From positions 1-64,000 of the forward strand of contig NASX01000027.1 in NCBI GenBank assembly GCA_002085155.1: a stretch of 64,000 nt of DNA, in the 5' to 3' direction. The translations under genes and the position numbers were made by a program. Of this stretch, positions 32,201 through 40,064 are shown one piece after another. Every line of letters starts with the position of its first letter. Within the stretch, counting starts at the first letter, position 1. The notes beneath the pieces are model-generated. The model was not told the DNA's origin. It saw nothing but the letters and a program-made list of their open reading frames with translations, and made no database searches. This DNA comes from Sorangiineae bacterium NIC37A_2 (GTDB lineage: Bacteria > Myxococcota_A > Polyangia > Polyangiales > Polyangiaceae).

Positions 32201-35070
32201 GGCTCGACGCTCCCGAGTTTACGGACCTTTGCCGCGACCTCTTGCTCGCTCACGAGTACTGGCGCCTGCACGGCATGGCCACAGATTTGGTCATCCTGAA
32301 CGAAGAAGCGGCAAGTTACCTGCAGCCGGTCCAGGACGCGGTCTTGAATCTGATCCGCTCCACCCCAGCAGAAGGCCACGTCGATCAGCGTGGCGGCGTC
32401 TTCGTTCGAAGAAGCGCGCTCATCAATGAAGAAGACCTCAAGTTGCTCGCGACCGCCGCCCGCGTCGTCCTGAGCGCTTCGAAGGGCTCCCTTGCGCAGC
32501 AACTTCGGAGCCTCACTCTCCACTCTCAGAACGAAGCCGGCCGCCCGCACCCGATCAGAGCTCCCCTCTCCCTTCCGAGGTCGTCAGCCCAGGACGAAAG
32601 GGGTGGACAAACTTTCCGAGCTCACGAGCGCGACGGCCAAAGCGAACGCGACCAATTGCTCTTCGAGAACTCGATCGGAGGCTTCGACCAAGAGACCGGC
32701 GCCTACCGGATGCGGATCGGGAAAGGCCAAAGGCCGCCTCAGCCCTGGAGCAACGTGATCGCCGGACCAAACTTCGGCACCCTTGTGACCGAATCGGGAT
32801 CGAGCTTCACCTGGTACCAAAACAGCCAGAAGAACCGGCTCACCCCGTGGTCCAACGACCCCACCCTCGATCCGTCCGGCGAGCTCTTCTTTCTCCGCGA
32901 TCTGGAGTCAGGCGCGTTCCACAGTCTGACGCCTTCCCCCGCCGGTGGCGACGCCATCTACGATGTTGTCCACGAGCCCGGTGTGACGACGTTCCGCCAC
33001 ACGCGCGAGGGATTGAGCGAAGAGCTCAGCGTCGGCGTCGACCCGAACGACCCGATCAAAGTCTGGCGCGTGCGCCTCGCGAACCATTCGTCCCGTGTTC
33101 GAAGACTCCGGGTCTACGCCTATGCCGAGTGGGTGCTCGGGCCGAATCGCGAGCAGCTCCGCGTCTCGACCATCACCTACCTTCGTCCCGATCTTCGGGC
33201 GCTCCTGGCGAGGAACCCGCTGTCGCCGTTCCCTAAATCTTGGGCCTTCTTGGCGTCGACGGAAGAGGTTCGCTCCATGACCGCCGATCGCGGCGAGTTT
33301 TTCGGCCCGTTTGGATCGCGCGCCGCGCCCGTCGGCCTCTTCGGAAGCAGGCTCTCCGGTCGCTCCGGAGCCGGACTCGATCCTGCCGCCGCCCTAGAGC
33401 TCGAGCTGACCCTGGCCCCTGGTGATGAGAGGGAATTCGCCTTCGCTCTTGGCGCAGGCGACGACGAGCGACAAGCCCATGAGCTCATCGCTCGCTACAA
33501 TCAGCGGAGCGAAGCTTCAGCGGTCATCGAACGGAGCCGGGACCAGTTCCGCTCACTCTTCGGGCGCATGAAGGTCCGCTCTCCTGATCCGAGCTTCGAC
33601 GTCATGGTCAATCACTGGCTACCGTACCAGGTGCTCAGCTGTCGCTTTTGGGGACGTTCTGCCTTTTTCCAATCGGGCGGCGCCTACGGATTCCGAGACC
33701 AGCTCCAGGACTCCATGGCTCTCCTTCAGCTCCGACCTGATCTCGCCAAGAAACACATTCTGCTCGCGGCTTCCCGCCAATTCCTCGAAGGAGACGTCCA
33801 GCACTGGTGGCATCCGGACACCGGCGAAGGTGTCCGCACCCATTGCTCCGATGATCTCGTTTGGCTCCCTTGGGCTGCGGTGGAGTACGTCACGACCACC
33901 GGTGATCACCTCGTCCTCGACGAGCCTGTTGGGTTTCTTCAGGAGCGTCGACTCGACCCCGGTCAGGACGATCTCTACAGCGTTCCTCCTGCCGCGGCCG
34001 AATCTGCGCCCTTGTATGAACATTGTGTGCGAGCCCTCGAAGCAGCGGTCACGCGCGGCCCGCGAGGGCTCCCACTCATGCGCGCCGGGGACTGGAACGA
34101 CGGCATGAATCGCGTCGGCGAAGGCTTCCGCGGGGAGAGCGTATGGCTCGGCTGGTTCCTCGCCCACACCCTCGCTCGTTTCGCTCAGGTCGCCGAAGAA
34201 CGCGGTGACCGCGCCCGGGCTCACTTTTGCTGGAGCGAGGCAGAGCGCATCGCTCGTGCAATTGATGAGAGCGCCTGGGACGGACAGTGGTACCAGCGAG
34301 CCAGCTTTGACGACGGTACGCCGATCGGGTCCCACGAAAGGAGCGAGTGTCGCATTGACGCCATCGCCCAATCTTGGGCCGTGATCGCGGGCGTCGGACG
34401 CGCCGATCGCGCCCGGCGCGCCCTCGACTCCTCGCTCGAGCACCTGTGGCTCCGGGAGGAGAAGATGATGCTGCTGCTCACACCGCCTTTCACGAGCGGC
34501 GAGCCCGACCCCGGCTACATCGCGACCTATCCGCCGGGAGTGCGCGAAAACGGAGGCCAGTATAGCCACGGCGTGCTCTGGACGGTGCTCGCCCTCCTCC
34601 TCGAACGCCGGAGCGAGGAGGCCTATCGACTCTTCCAAGACCTGAACCCGATCTCCCATACGAGCACGTCCGCCGAGGTCGAAAAGTACCAGGTCGAACC
34701 CTACGTTCTCGCCGCAGACGTCTACGCGGAACCGCGCCACCTCGGGCGGGGCGGGTGGACTTGGTACACCGGCTCAGCCTCCTGGATGTATCGCATCGCC
34801 GTCGAGTGGATCTTGGGATTACGGCGCCGAGGGGATGAAATCTTCCTCGACCCATGCCTCCCGCCCAGTTGGCCTCAGCTCGAGGTCGACTACACGACGG
34901 AAAGTGGCGGGACACTCCAGATTCGCCTCGACAATCCCCGGGGCTCGACGCACGGAGTAGCTCGCCTCTGGGTCAATGATGAACCGGCCCTGAGCTCGAG
35001 CATCGCTCTTCCGAAAGCCGGAGAGCGCACGCGCGTCCGCCTGGAGCTCGGTCCTCTCGGGGACGCGTGA
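26275..35070 (+). CDS. Cyclic beta-1,2-glucan synthase (NdvB/ChvB-like; glycosyltransferase plus GH94-like phosphorylase domains)
   Basis: About 2931 aa; TLDTDTELPPGVARRLV, HDLFESIYARAALVSDVEVLDEQPASYAVAAGRQHRWIRGDWQLLPWLF, C-terminal FQSGGAYGFRDQLQDSMALL...WWHPDTGEGVRTHCSDDLVWLPWAAVEYV...MRAGDWNDGMNRVG. Confidence 0.93.
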   Translation: MNQPVALVAPARAHFSSLDEDAVWDDPEHLRGEILPEVLLLEHAERLGEVHLRLETERGRASPLRRRFRKVRASIQEAYQVLAEGAERRRDPSPAELWLLDNGHVVEGQLREIEEDLPWGYLVQLPRMSSGKMRGYPLVYALCLDYLRYTDFHVDFETLERFVAAYQKQRALKIGELWAIPIMLRLGLVIAVSALATSEAQATDRDQADQWARRLLGEKGPLDRARPARGEEPQEALAELKKTARKQAPSDAFLVTLLRRLREHDEAPPEALAWINEQAEKMGTSSEALTRRHHLKQAAAQVSVGSAITSMRAINTLDWSVFFDSTSLVEETLRRDPSGVYSKMDAVSRDRYRHGIERLARASKQSELRVAETALHLAILGQGTREDYRAHVGYYLKDDGQTELWRDLNYRPRLTHRVERFRSKHPSLLYLGNITLITAALSALAWAALASAEAPLWLRAILYPGMLLASSEIAVAVVNAAVVALVSPRILPKFEFEDGVPESCRTMVVVPTLLGSEAEVRSLLDELLVKSLANPDEHLSFALLTDFPDADVAETEEDSRLLELVQAGIEELNSDQTRPRFFLFHRSRIWDEQEQRYLGWERKRGKLHEFNQLLRGKNDTTFSIVTAPEGLLHEVKYVITLDTDTELPPGVARRLVATIAHPLNRPIFNAQAGRVTRGHAMLQPRVGTSPMSARRSIYARLAAGPPGIDPYTTAVSDVYQDFFGEGSFVGKGIYDVDAFSAVMAGRVPENQLLSHDLFESIYARAALVSDVEVLDEQPASYAVAAGRQHRWIRGDWQLLPWLFPRTPAEEGTRRFDFRAFDTWRVVDNLRRSLLPPSLVLFMAATWAMGFETACVSTLLLVSVFWVPVFGRLVFAFARADSQLDWLGGLGGDLKSNAKQAWLSLTFLLDQAFVSLDAIARALYRQFWSRRHLLEWVSMRDAASRAPSSVLRVPRLLGSAFLALGAIALLIATDAPATPLALPVLSLWALAPWIAIWVSRIEPERAVEPWGEAEALVFRRIARKTWRFFERFVGELDHDLPPDNFQEQPRGVIAHRTSPTNIGLYLLSVAAARDLGFITLQSAVGRLHRTLFTLEKLEKREGHIFNWYDTRTLEPLEPRYVSTVDSGNLAGYLMTLAEICREAKNTPLVSERLFLATLDALYLAREAHREHRSRADSSSLVRQLIELIESIEARRTSDEPFVGLVFEAARESERLLSGWQREQSSPSARSWIEAARAGLREALETWTEFSPHLVWLEAAGFFSNKRPQEWSGVQELLDQARRPARFLEVSDELKEHITALAPNLASKPSLKELTSALSQAQRKTEELLQELDSIAARSDELVGAMDFSFLYDEERSLFSIGYNVSSARLDNSHYDLLASEARLASLVAIAKGEVPVKHWFRLGRLRAKFASARGLLSWSGSMFEYLMPLLVTRSYPDTLLDQTYRSVIERQIEYAREFGVPFGISEAAYNVMDLGMNYQYRAFGVPGLGLKPGLGEDLVIAPYATALSALVRAQAAARNFEALAAAGLEGEYGFYESADYTKARLPPTRKMVVVKAYMAHHQGMTLVALSNLLTDFSMQRRFHADARIKACALLLEERIPVRAGVVEPETTRTASPLAQTFEQEVTEHLDLAQARTSPPRGHLLGQGDLSSWISAGGEGFLTWRGIDVQRFREEASLSCGGILLYFQTPKRKPWSSGYMPTRSEPSHYDAIFSVDKVELSRRDGPVETLTEITLSPEHPAEIRRVTLTSHASSPLQVRITSFTELSLTPRSADVAHPAFQKMFLELESLPNRPVLIAHRKRRSNHDPHVWMAQMLVGLDPKIEVHLGTSRAAFLGRNGDICAPRGLSDDSWRDQPGTLDPASILQADIELDAGGHVRFSLITLLAETKEALLADVEHFFDTHSVARAFEFAWADARVDLRHLGITSSKAHRYQRLLSAVLFPQAGLRENNSPPISVRGRDALWSQGISGDLPIVLLRLDAPEFTDLCRDLLLAHEYWRLHGMATDLVILNEEAASYLQPVQDAVLNLIRSTPAEGHVDQRGGVFVRRSALINEEDLKLLATAARVVLSASKGSLAQQLRSLTLHSQNEAGRPHPIRAPLSLPRSSAQDERGGQTFRAHERDGQSERDQLLFENSIGGFDQETGAYRMRIGKGQRPPQPWSNVIAGPNFGTLVTESGSSFTWYQNSQKNRLTPWSNDPTLDPSGELFFLRDLESGAFHSLTPSPAGGDAIYDVVHEPGVTTFRHTREGLSEELSVGVDPNDPIKVWRVRLANHSSRVRRLRVYAYAEWVLGPNREQLRVSTITYLRPDLRALLARNPLSPFPKSWAFLASTEEVRSMTADRGEFFGPFGSRAAPVGLFGSRLSGRSGAGLDPAAALELELTLAPGDEREFAFALGAGDDERQAHELIARYNQRSEASAVIERSRDQFRSLFGRMKVRSPDPSFDVMVNHWLPYQVLSCRFWGRSAFFQSGGAYGFRDQLQDSMALLQLRPDLAKKHILLAASRQFLEGDVQHWWHPDTGEGVRTHCSDDLVWLPWAAVEYVTTTGDHLVLDEPVGFLQERRLDPGQDDLYSVPPAAAESAPLYEHCVRALEAAVTRGPRGLPLMRAGDWNDGMNRVGEGFRGESVWLGWFLAHTLARFAQVAEERGDRARAHFCWSEAERIARAIDESAWDGQWYQRASFDDGTPIGSHERSECRIDAIAQSWAVIAGVGRADRARRALDSSLEHLWLREEKMMLLLTPPFTSGEPDPGYIATYPPGVRENGGQYSHGVLWTVLALLLERRSEEAYRLFQDLNPISHTSTSAEVEKYQVEPYVLAADVYAEPRHLGRGGWTWYTGSASWMYRIAVEWILGLRRRGDEIFLDPCLPPSWPQLEVDYTTESGGTLQIRLDNPRGSTHGVARLWVNDEPALSSSIALPKAGERTRVRLELGPLGDA

Positions 35071-35074
35071 GCGC

Positions 35075-35095
35075 TGCTCCTCGCGAGGAGGAGCA
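35075..35095. terminator. Hairpin between convergent genes
   Basis: tgctcctc gcgag gaggagca, 8-bp perfect stem just after the glucan synthase stop; no clear T tract. Confidence 0.4.
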
Positions 35096-35141
35096 CGTCT
35101 CTCAGACCGGGAGCCCCGGGGCGCTGTCGAGCGACCCAAAC

Positions 35142-35642
35142 TCAGGTCGGAACATCCACCGGGTCGACCACAACAGGTCCGGCGCCGCGCACGCGGTCCA
35201 GAGGGCTCACGGGTGAGGCAAAATAGTCCACCCACGCGTAGCCCTTATACGCACAGTATGCTTCCAGATCGCGACGCAGCAGCCGGAGCGCCACCGCGAT
35301 CACCACAGCGTCATCGAGCGCCCCAATGCCGAGGAGAGCATCGGGGATCACGTCAGCAGGGTTCACCGCATACAAAAGAGCACCCGTGAGGATGGCGAGA
35401 GATCCCCACGGAATCTCTCGGTAGCGACCGGCGCGGAAATCCTTGAGAAGTTCAAGAGCGAGCGCGACCTGATTGGCAGTTCGATGTAAGCTCTCTGGAA
35501 TGCGCTCGAGAGGGGCCCCGAGCCGAACGCGCGCGTTGAAGCGAGCCATGAAGAGCTTTCCCACGCGCTCTTTCCAAGGCGGCTTGTCCTGCTCTCCGGT
35601 GGTATCCGCATGAGAGAATGCATCCGCTGCGATCGTTTTCAT
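35142..35642 (-). CDS. DUF1232/YkvA-family membrane protein
   Basis: LAILTGALLYAVNPADVIPDALLGIGALDDAVVIAVALRLLRRDLEAY; likely start at MKTIAADAF rather than the longer track ORF, which runs through a tandem repeat. Confidence 0.8.
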   Translation of the reverse strand: MKTIAADAFSHADTTGEQDKPPWKERVGKLFMARFNARVRLGAPLERIPESLHRTANQVALALELLKDFRAGRYREIPWGSLAILTGALLYAVNPADVIPDALLGIGALDDAVVIAVALRLLRRDLEAYCAYKGYAWVDYFASPVSPLDRVRGAGPVVVDPVDVPT

Positions 35643-35716
35643 GCGATGAGAGCAAGCAAAGGAGGTGCCACTTTGAGATCCTCTGCGTCCGATGATGTTT
35701 GGCACATTGCCTACGT

Positions 35717-35779
35717 ACCTCCCGCGGAAATAACCTCCCGCGGAAATAACCTCCCGCGGAAATAACCTCCCGCGGAACA
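35717..35779. repeat. 16-bp tandem repeat, about 4 units (iteron-like)
   Basis: acctcccgcggaaata x3 followed by acctcccgcggaaca, in the divergent intergenic region 35643-35888. Confidence 0.95.
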
Positions 35780-35888
35780 TGCGGTCGGCACCAAGCCCGC
35801 CCAGGCGCCGCTGACTCGCCCAATCTGGGCAATCCGCTAGCCTCTCGGCTGAGGCCAAGAGGTCACACCCCGAGCTCGAGAGAAAATC

Positions 35889-36797
35889 ATGAAGACGTTG
35901 GTCACTGGTGGCACCGGGTTCGTAGGAAAAGCGCTCGTCAGCGCGCTCCGAGATGCTGGGGGAGAACTTGTCGTACCCAGTCGTTCGCTCGAGCGCGCCC
36001 GACGGACCTTCCGACAATCGCAGATTGAGGTCGTCTCTTGGGATGGCAGAAGCACCTTAGATCTTCGTGGCGTAGATCGGATCGTGCACCTGGCAGGCGA
36101 ACCGGCCGTCGGTCGCCGCTACACGAGCGCTCTGAAGCAGGAAATATGGGCGAGTCGCGTCGAGAGCGCCCGCGCGCTCACCGAGAGCATCCGCCTCGCT
36201 GGCACTCATGGCCCGACGGTCTTCGTGTCCGCTTCAGGTGTTGGCTACTACGGCCCACGGGAGCCCCATGAGCCCTGCAAAGAGGACGATCCGCCCGGAA
36301 AGGACTTTCTGGCCAAAGTGTGTGTGGATTGGGAGCAGGCAGTCCGCGAGGCCGAATCCCTTGGCGTCCGCACCGCGAGCTTGCGCTTTGGTGTAGTGCT
36401 CGGAAAACGCGGCGGAGCGCTCGCCGTGATGGCCCGCCCCTTCCAAGCCATGGTCGGCGGACCGCTCGGAGACGGACGTCAGATGTTCCCTTGGGTGCAC
36501 GAAGAAGACGCCGTCCGCGCCCTCATCTTCGCCCTGGAGCGAAGGGACGTGCGAGGTCCCCTGAACCTCGCCGCACCCGAGTTCGTCTCGAACGAAGAGT
36601 TCAGCAAAGCCCTCGGCCGCGCGCTCCATCGCCCTTCCTTCCTGCGCGCCCCCGCCTTCGCCCTGCGTGCACTCTTCGGTGAGGGCGCTGAGCCGCTCCT
36701 CACTGGTCAGAGGGCCGTTCCCGATCGACTCACGAGCCTGGGCTTCACATTCCGCTTCTCGAAGCTCGACGAGGCACTCCGAGACTGCTTCTCCTGA
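35889..36797 (+). CDS. TIGR01777/YfcH-like NAD-dependent epimerase (SDR family)
   Basis: 302 aa; MKTLVTGGTGFVGKALVSALRDAG, DRIVHLAGEPAVGRRYT, VSASGVGYYGPREPHEPCKEDDPPG. Confidence 0.92.
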   Translation: MKTLVTGGTGFVGKALVSALRDAGGELVVPSRSLERARRTFRQSQIEVVSWDGRSTLDLRGVDRIVHLAGEPAVGRRYTSALKQEIWASRVESARALTESIRLAGTHGPTVFVSASGVGYYGPREPHEPCKEDDPPGKDFLAKVCVDWEQAVREAESLGVRTASLRFGVVLGKRGGALAVMARPFQAMVGGPLGDGRQMFPWVHEEDAVRALIFALERRDVRGPLNLAAPEFVSNEEFSKALGRALHRPSFLRAPAFALRALFGEGAEPLLTGQRAVPDRLTSLGFTFRFSKLDEALRDCFS

Positions 36798-36839
36798 GCT
36801 CGGCTTGGCTCTCGGCTCGGCTCTCGGCTTTGGCTCGGC

Positions 36840-37382
36840 TCAAACTGAGCTCGACGAAAGAGCGCCCTGCAGCTCCGCGACTTCTTCGTCGTTGAGCTCG
36901 CTCGAGCGGATCATTCGCTCCAGGATATGTTCAGTCGAGCCCAGGTACGCGAGCGCACAGGTGGGATGCAGAAAACCGGAGGGGTTGATCATGCCGTCCT
37001 CGACGAACTCAAGCGCAATCCGCAGAGAACCAGCCGCGATCGCCTCGCGACAGTGGCGACATTTCGCGCGTCCTGTCGTTGCCCTCTCGACGTGAGCCGG
37101 ACGGGTCCAGCGAGGGTGCTCTACACCGATCGCGGCGAGCGCCTTGAGCTCCTCAAGGGCGGCGGGCTCAGGCTGGGTCGACTCGGGGTCGGCGAGGGCT
37201 TCCAGAAACTCGGCGCTGCGTCGCTCCGCGCCACACACGAGATGGAACCAATGGAAGGACTCCCCGTCTCCGAAGGCGTTCGGAACGCTCGCCCCCAAGC
37301 GAAGGCTCCCCTTCTCGATCGTCTTCTTACAGGAGCGACACTTGGCGCGTCCGCTCGGAGCTGGTTCGATCTTGTGCGGCAC
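36840..37382 (-). CDS. Stand-alone protein with two PARP-type zinc-finger domains
   Basis: 180 aa; GRAKCRSCKKTIEKGSLRLG...FHWFHLVC and GRAKCRHCREAIAAGSLRIA...GFLHPTC; C-x2-C-x28-H-x2-C and C-x2-C-x27-H-x2-C by hand count. Confidence 0.75.
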   Translation of the reverse strand: MPHKIEPAPSGRAKCRSCKKTIEKGSLRLGASVPNAFGDGESFHWFHLVCGAERRSAEFLEALADPESTQPEPAALEELKALAAIGVEHPRWTRPAHVERATTGRAKCRHCREAIAAGSLRIALEFVEDGMINPSGFLHPTCALAYLGSTEHILERMIRSSELNDEEVAELQGALSSSSV

Positions 37383-37387
37383 GGCCT

Positions 37388-38251
37388 TTATACCGTGGGG
37401 ATGGTGTTCTCGACCGCGCGCACCGCGTCAGCGTCGAACTCGACCGACCCCGCGCCCGCCGAGTCTTCGATGCTCTCAGCGCGGCGCGCACCGGAAATGG
37501 CGAAGGTGGTCGGGGTCTTGTTGATCATCCAGGCCAACACGAGCTGGTAGGGGCTCAGGCGACGACGACGCGCCTGATCGCTCAACTTGCCGAGCGTCGT
37601 CAGGGTCGGAGCGCCAAGCGTCCCGCCGAAAGGCGAATAGGCGAGGAAGGCCTTGCCGGTCTGGGCGCAGTAGTCAAGAACGCCGTTCTTCTCGACCTCA
37701 CGCGCGAGCGGGTGCCACCGGTTCTGCACCACCTGAATGGGACCGACGGCTTCGGCTCGCTGGATCAGGGGAACATCGGCGTTGCAAATGCCGACGTGTT
37801 TGATCTTGCCCTGTTCCTTGAGGCGAAACAGCGTTCCAACACTCTCCTCGTAAGGGATCTTCTTGTCCGAAGAGTAGAGCAGCGCGACGTCGAGCGCCGA
37901 CACAGCCTGATTCCGAAGGCATCGCTCGACGCTCTCGGTGAGATATTCAGGAGACGAATCGACGCACCAGGCGCCCCCGGGCCGACGGAGGCCGACCGTG
38001 GTCACCAGCGTCACCTTGTCGCGCTGTCCTTCGAGCCCGCGCGTCAGAAGGCGCTCGTTGTGACCGAGCTCGCTGTCGTCGAGCGCGTAGGCGTCCGAGG
38101 TCTCGAAGAGCGTGACCCCAAAATCGAGAGCGGAGTCGATCACCCGCAGCGACTGATCCTCGGGGGGTCTGCCGGTGATCGAAAGCAGCATCCCACCGAG
38201 CCCCACCACGCTGACTTGCGGGCCCTCGGGACCCAACTGACGCATCTTCAT
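37388..38251 (-). CDS. Aldo/keto reductase family oxidoreductase
   Basis: MKMRQLGPEGPQVSVVGLGGMLLS, FGVTLFETSDAYALDDSELGHNERLL, KHVGICNADVPLIQRA, VQNRWHPL. Confidence 0.9.
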   Translation of the reverse strand: MKMRQLGPEGPQVSVVGLGGMLLSITGRPPEDQSLRVIDSALDFGVTLFETSDAYALDDSELGHNERLLTRGLEGQRDKVTLVTTVGLRRPGGAWCVDSSPEYLTESVERCLRNQAVSALDVALLYSSDKKIPYEESVGTLFRLKEQGKIKHVGICNADVPLIQRAEAVGPIQVVQNRWHPLAREVEKNGVLDYCAQTGKAFLAYSPFGGTLGAPTLTTLGKLSDQARRRRLSPYQLVLAWMINKTPTTFAISGARRAESIEDSAGAGSVEFDADAVRAVENTIPTV

Positions 38252-38347
38252 CGGGCCGGACTCTACCAAAGGCCGCAGGACATTTCGCCCCCAAAGTTTA
38301 TAACTATCTATATTTCCTTCGTTTTTTGTGATCGCTCGGTCGCAAAA

Positions 38348-39442
38348 ATGACCTGCGGCTCGCCGAGATCCCCTGGCGGACAAAAGACCTTTCGAAAAAA
38401 GCCCACCCGGGACACTCTCTCGCCCGAAGCTGTGCAGACGAGGGTCATCATCGTAGGCGTTGGAGGCATCGGCGGAGTGCTGGCCGCAAACCTCATCGGA
38501 GAGCCGATCGACCTCACGGTCGCGACCACCAACGCCGAGATCCGCGCCGCGTTCTTGAGCGGTACGGCGCGCTTCGAGGGCGAGAACCTGCCGGCGCTTC
38601 CGAAACAGAACGTCCTGTCGCGCGCCGACGAGGCGAGTGAGCCCTTTGACATCGCGTTCATCGCGGTGCAGCCCAACGCAATCGACGACGTAGCCAAGAG
38701 CCTCTTGCCCGTGCTCCGGCCGAATTCGGAGGTCATTACGCTGTCGAACGGACTCTGCGATGAGCGAGTGGCGGGTGTGGTCGGAATCGAGCGAGCCCGC
38801 GGCGCGGTCGTCATGTGGGGAGCCCGCATGCCGCGACCCGCCGAGTACATACGGACCTCCTCCGGCGGCTTTCTGGTCGGCGTGGTGGACCCGGAGGGGG
38901 GCGCCCTCAGCCTCGCTGCCGAGCGACTCCTCGAAAAGGTCGGACCGGTGCGCCGGACCCAAAACCTGCTCGGCGCTCGCTTCTCGAAGCTCGCGCTCAA
39001 CTCGGCGATCTCCACCCTAGGTACCCTGGGAGGAAAAACCCTCGGCGAGATGATGCTCGCTCGCAATTGTCGCAAGGCTGCCCTCCTCATCATCTCCGAG
39101 GCGGTGCGCGTGGCGCACGCGGGCGGGACGGAGCTCGAGCGAGTGAACGCCTTGAACCTCGAATGGCTGGCTCGAGGCCGCGGCCCCCTGCGTCACGCCG
39201 CGCTGATCGCCGTCGGTCTCCGCTACCGGAGGCTCCGCTCCTCCATGCTCGCCGCCGTGGAGCGCGGGCGAGCGCCGGCTGTCGACCATCTGAACGGTGA
39301 GATCGTGCGCCGCGGTCATGAGGTTGGTGTCAGCGCCAGCGTCAACCAACGAGCCATTGACCTGGTTTGGCAGATCGCCCGCGGCGAACGCCAGGCAGGC
39401 GACGCAACCATCGCCGCACTCTTGCAAGGGAGCCAGGCGTGA
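38348..39442 (+). CDS. 2-dehydropantoate 2-reductase family protein
   Basis: VIIVGVGGIGGVLAANLIGEPIDLTVAT; LGARFSKLALNSAISTLGTLGGKTLGEMM; typical ApbA/PanE architecture. Confidence 0.85.
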   Translation: MTCGSPRSPGGQKTFRKKPTRDTLSPEAVQTRVIIVGVGGIGGVLAANLIGEPIDLTVATTNAEIRAAFLSGTARFEGENLPALPKQNVLSRADEASEPFDIAFIAVQPNAIDDVAKSLLPVLRPNSEVITLSNGLCDERVAGVVGIERARGAVVMWGARMPRPAEYIRTSSGGFLVGVVDPEGGALSLAAERLLEKVGPVRRTQNLLGARFSKLALNSAISTLGTLGGKTLGEMMLARNCRKAALLIISEAVRVAHAGGTELERVNALNLEWLARGRGPLRHAALIAVGLRYRRLRSSMLAAVERGRAPAVDHLNGEIVRRGHEVGVSASVNQRAIDLVWQIARGERQAGDATIAALLQGSQA

Positions 39443-40032
39443 GCCGACTCCTCCCTCGGCGCAGCTTCCTTGCCTCTCCGCTGCTCGTCGCCTGTTCGAA
39501 GAAGCGGGTGGCCGAACTCCCAGTGCTCGGCGCGCTGCCTGAGCTTCCCCTCACCGACCAAGAGGGCCAAGTGCGGAGACTTCAGGATTATCGAGGCAAG
39601 TTGCTCCTCGTCGCGTTCTTCTTCACTCGCTGCCCGAGCGTCTGCCCACGGCTCATCGCGCGGATGCAGGAAATGGAGCGGGCCCTCGCCCAAGGCTCGC
39701 GCCCCTTCCATCTCGCCGCGATCAGCGTCGATCCCGAACACGACACGCCCGAGGTCCTCCGCGGCTACGCGAGCGCTCGGGGCATCCGTGCCGAGTCCTT
39801 CAGTCTGCTCACCGGTGACCACAGCCAAATCGCCCGCGCCGCCGAGGAGAACTTCAAGATCGGCCTGGAGGGCAGCTACGATCCCGACAAGCCGGGGCTC
39901 GGCATCACCCACGGCTCCCACGTCATCCTGGTGGACCGTGAGTCGCGCATCCGCGCCTTCGTTCGGACCTTCGACGACGACGCAGTCCGGGCGCTGCTCG
40001 GGTACGTGGAAGCCCTCGAAAGCCCCTCTTGA
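39439..40032 (+). CDS. SCO1/SenC family copper chaperone-like protein
   Basis: GTG start overlapping previous stop; LPLTDQEGQVRRLQDYRGKLLLVAFFFTRCPSVCPRLIARMQEME (CxxxC) and ISVDPEHDTPEVLRGYA. Confidence 0.9.
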   Translation: MSRLLPRRSFLASPLLVACSKKRVAELPVLGALPELPLTDQEGQVRRLQDYRGKLLLVAFFFTRCPSVCPRLIARMQEMERALAQGSRPFHLAAISVDPEHDTPEVLRGYASARGIRAESFSLLTGDHSQIARAAEENFKIGLEGSYDPDKPGLGITHGSHVILVDRESRIRAFVRTFDDDAVRALLGYVEALESPS

Positions 40033-40064
40033 GCCGCCCGCTCCTGTCGTGCCATGGTCGCGCT

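Noticed and set aside
35717-35779. CRISPR interpretation of the 16-bp repeats
   Set aside because: Units are directly abutting with no spacers and no cas genes are in the window
35643-36017. N-terminal extension of the DUF1232 ORF to 291 aa
   Set aside because: Extension runs through the 16-bp tandem repeat and lacks domain similarity; the ATG at 35642 fits better
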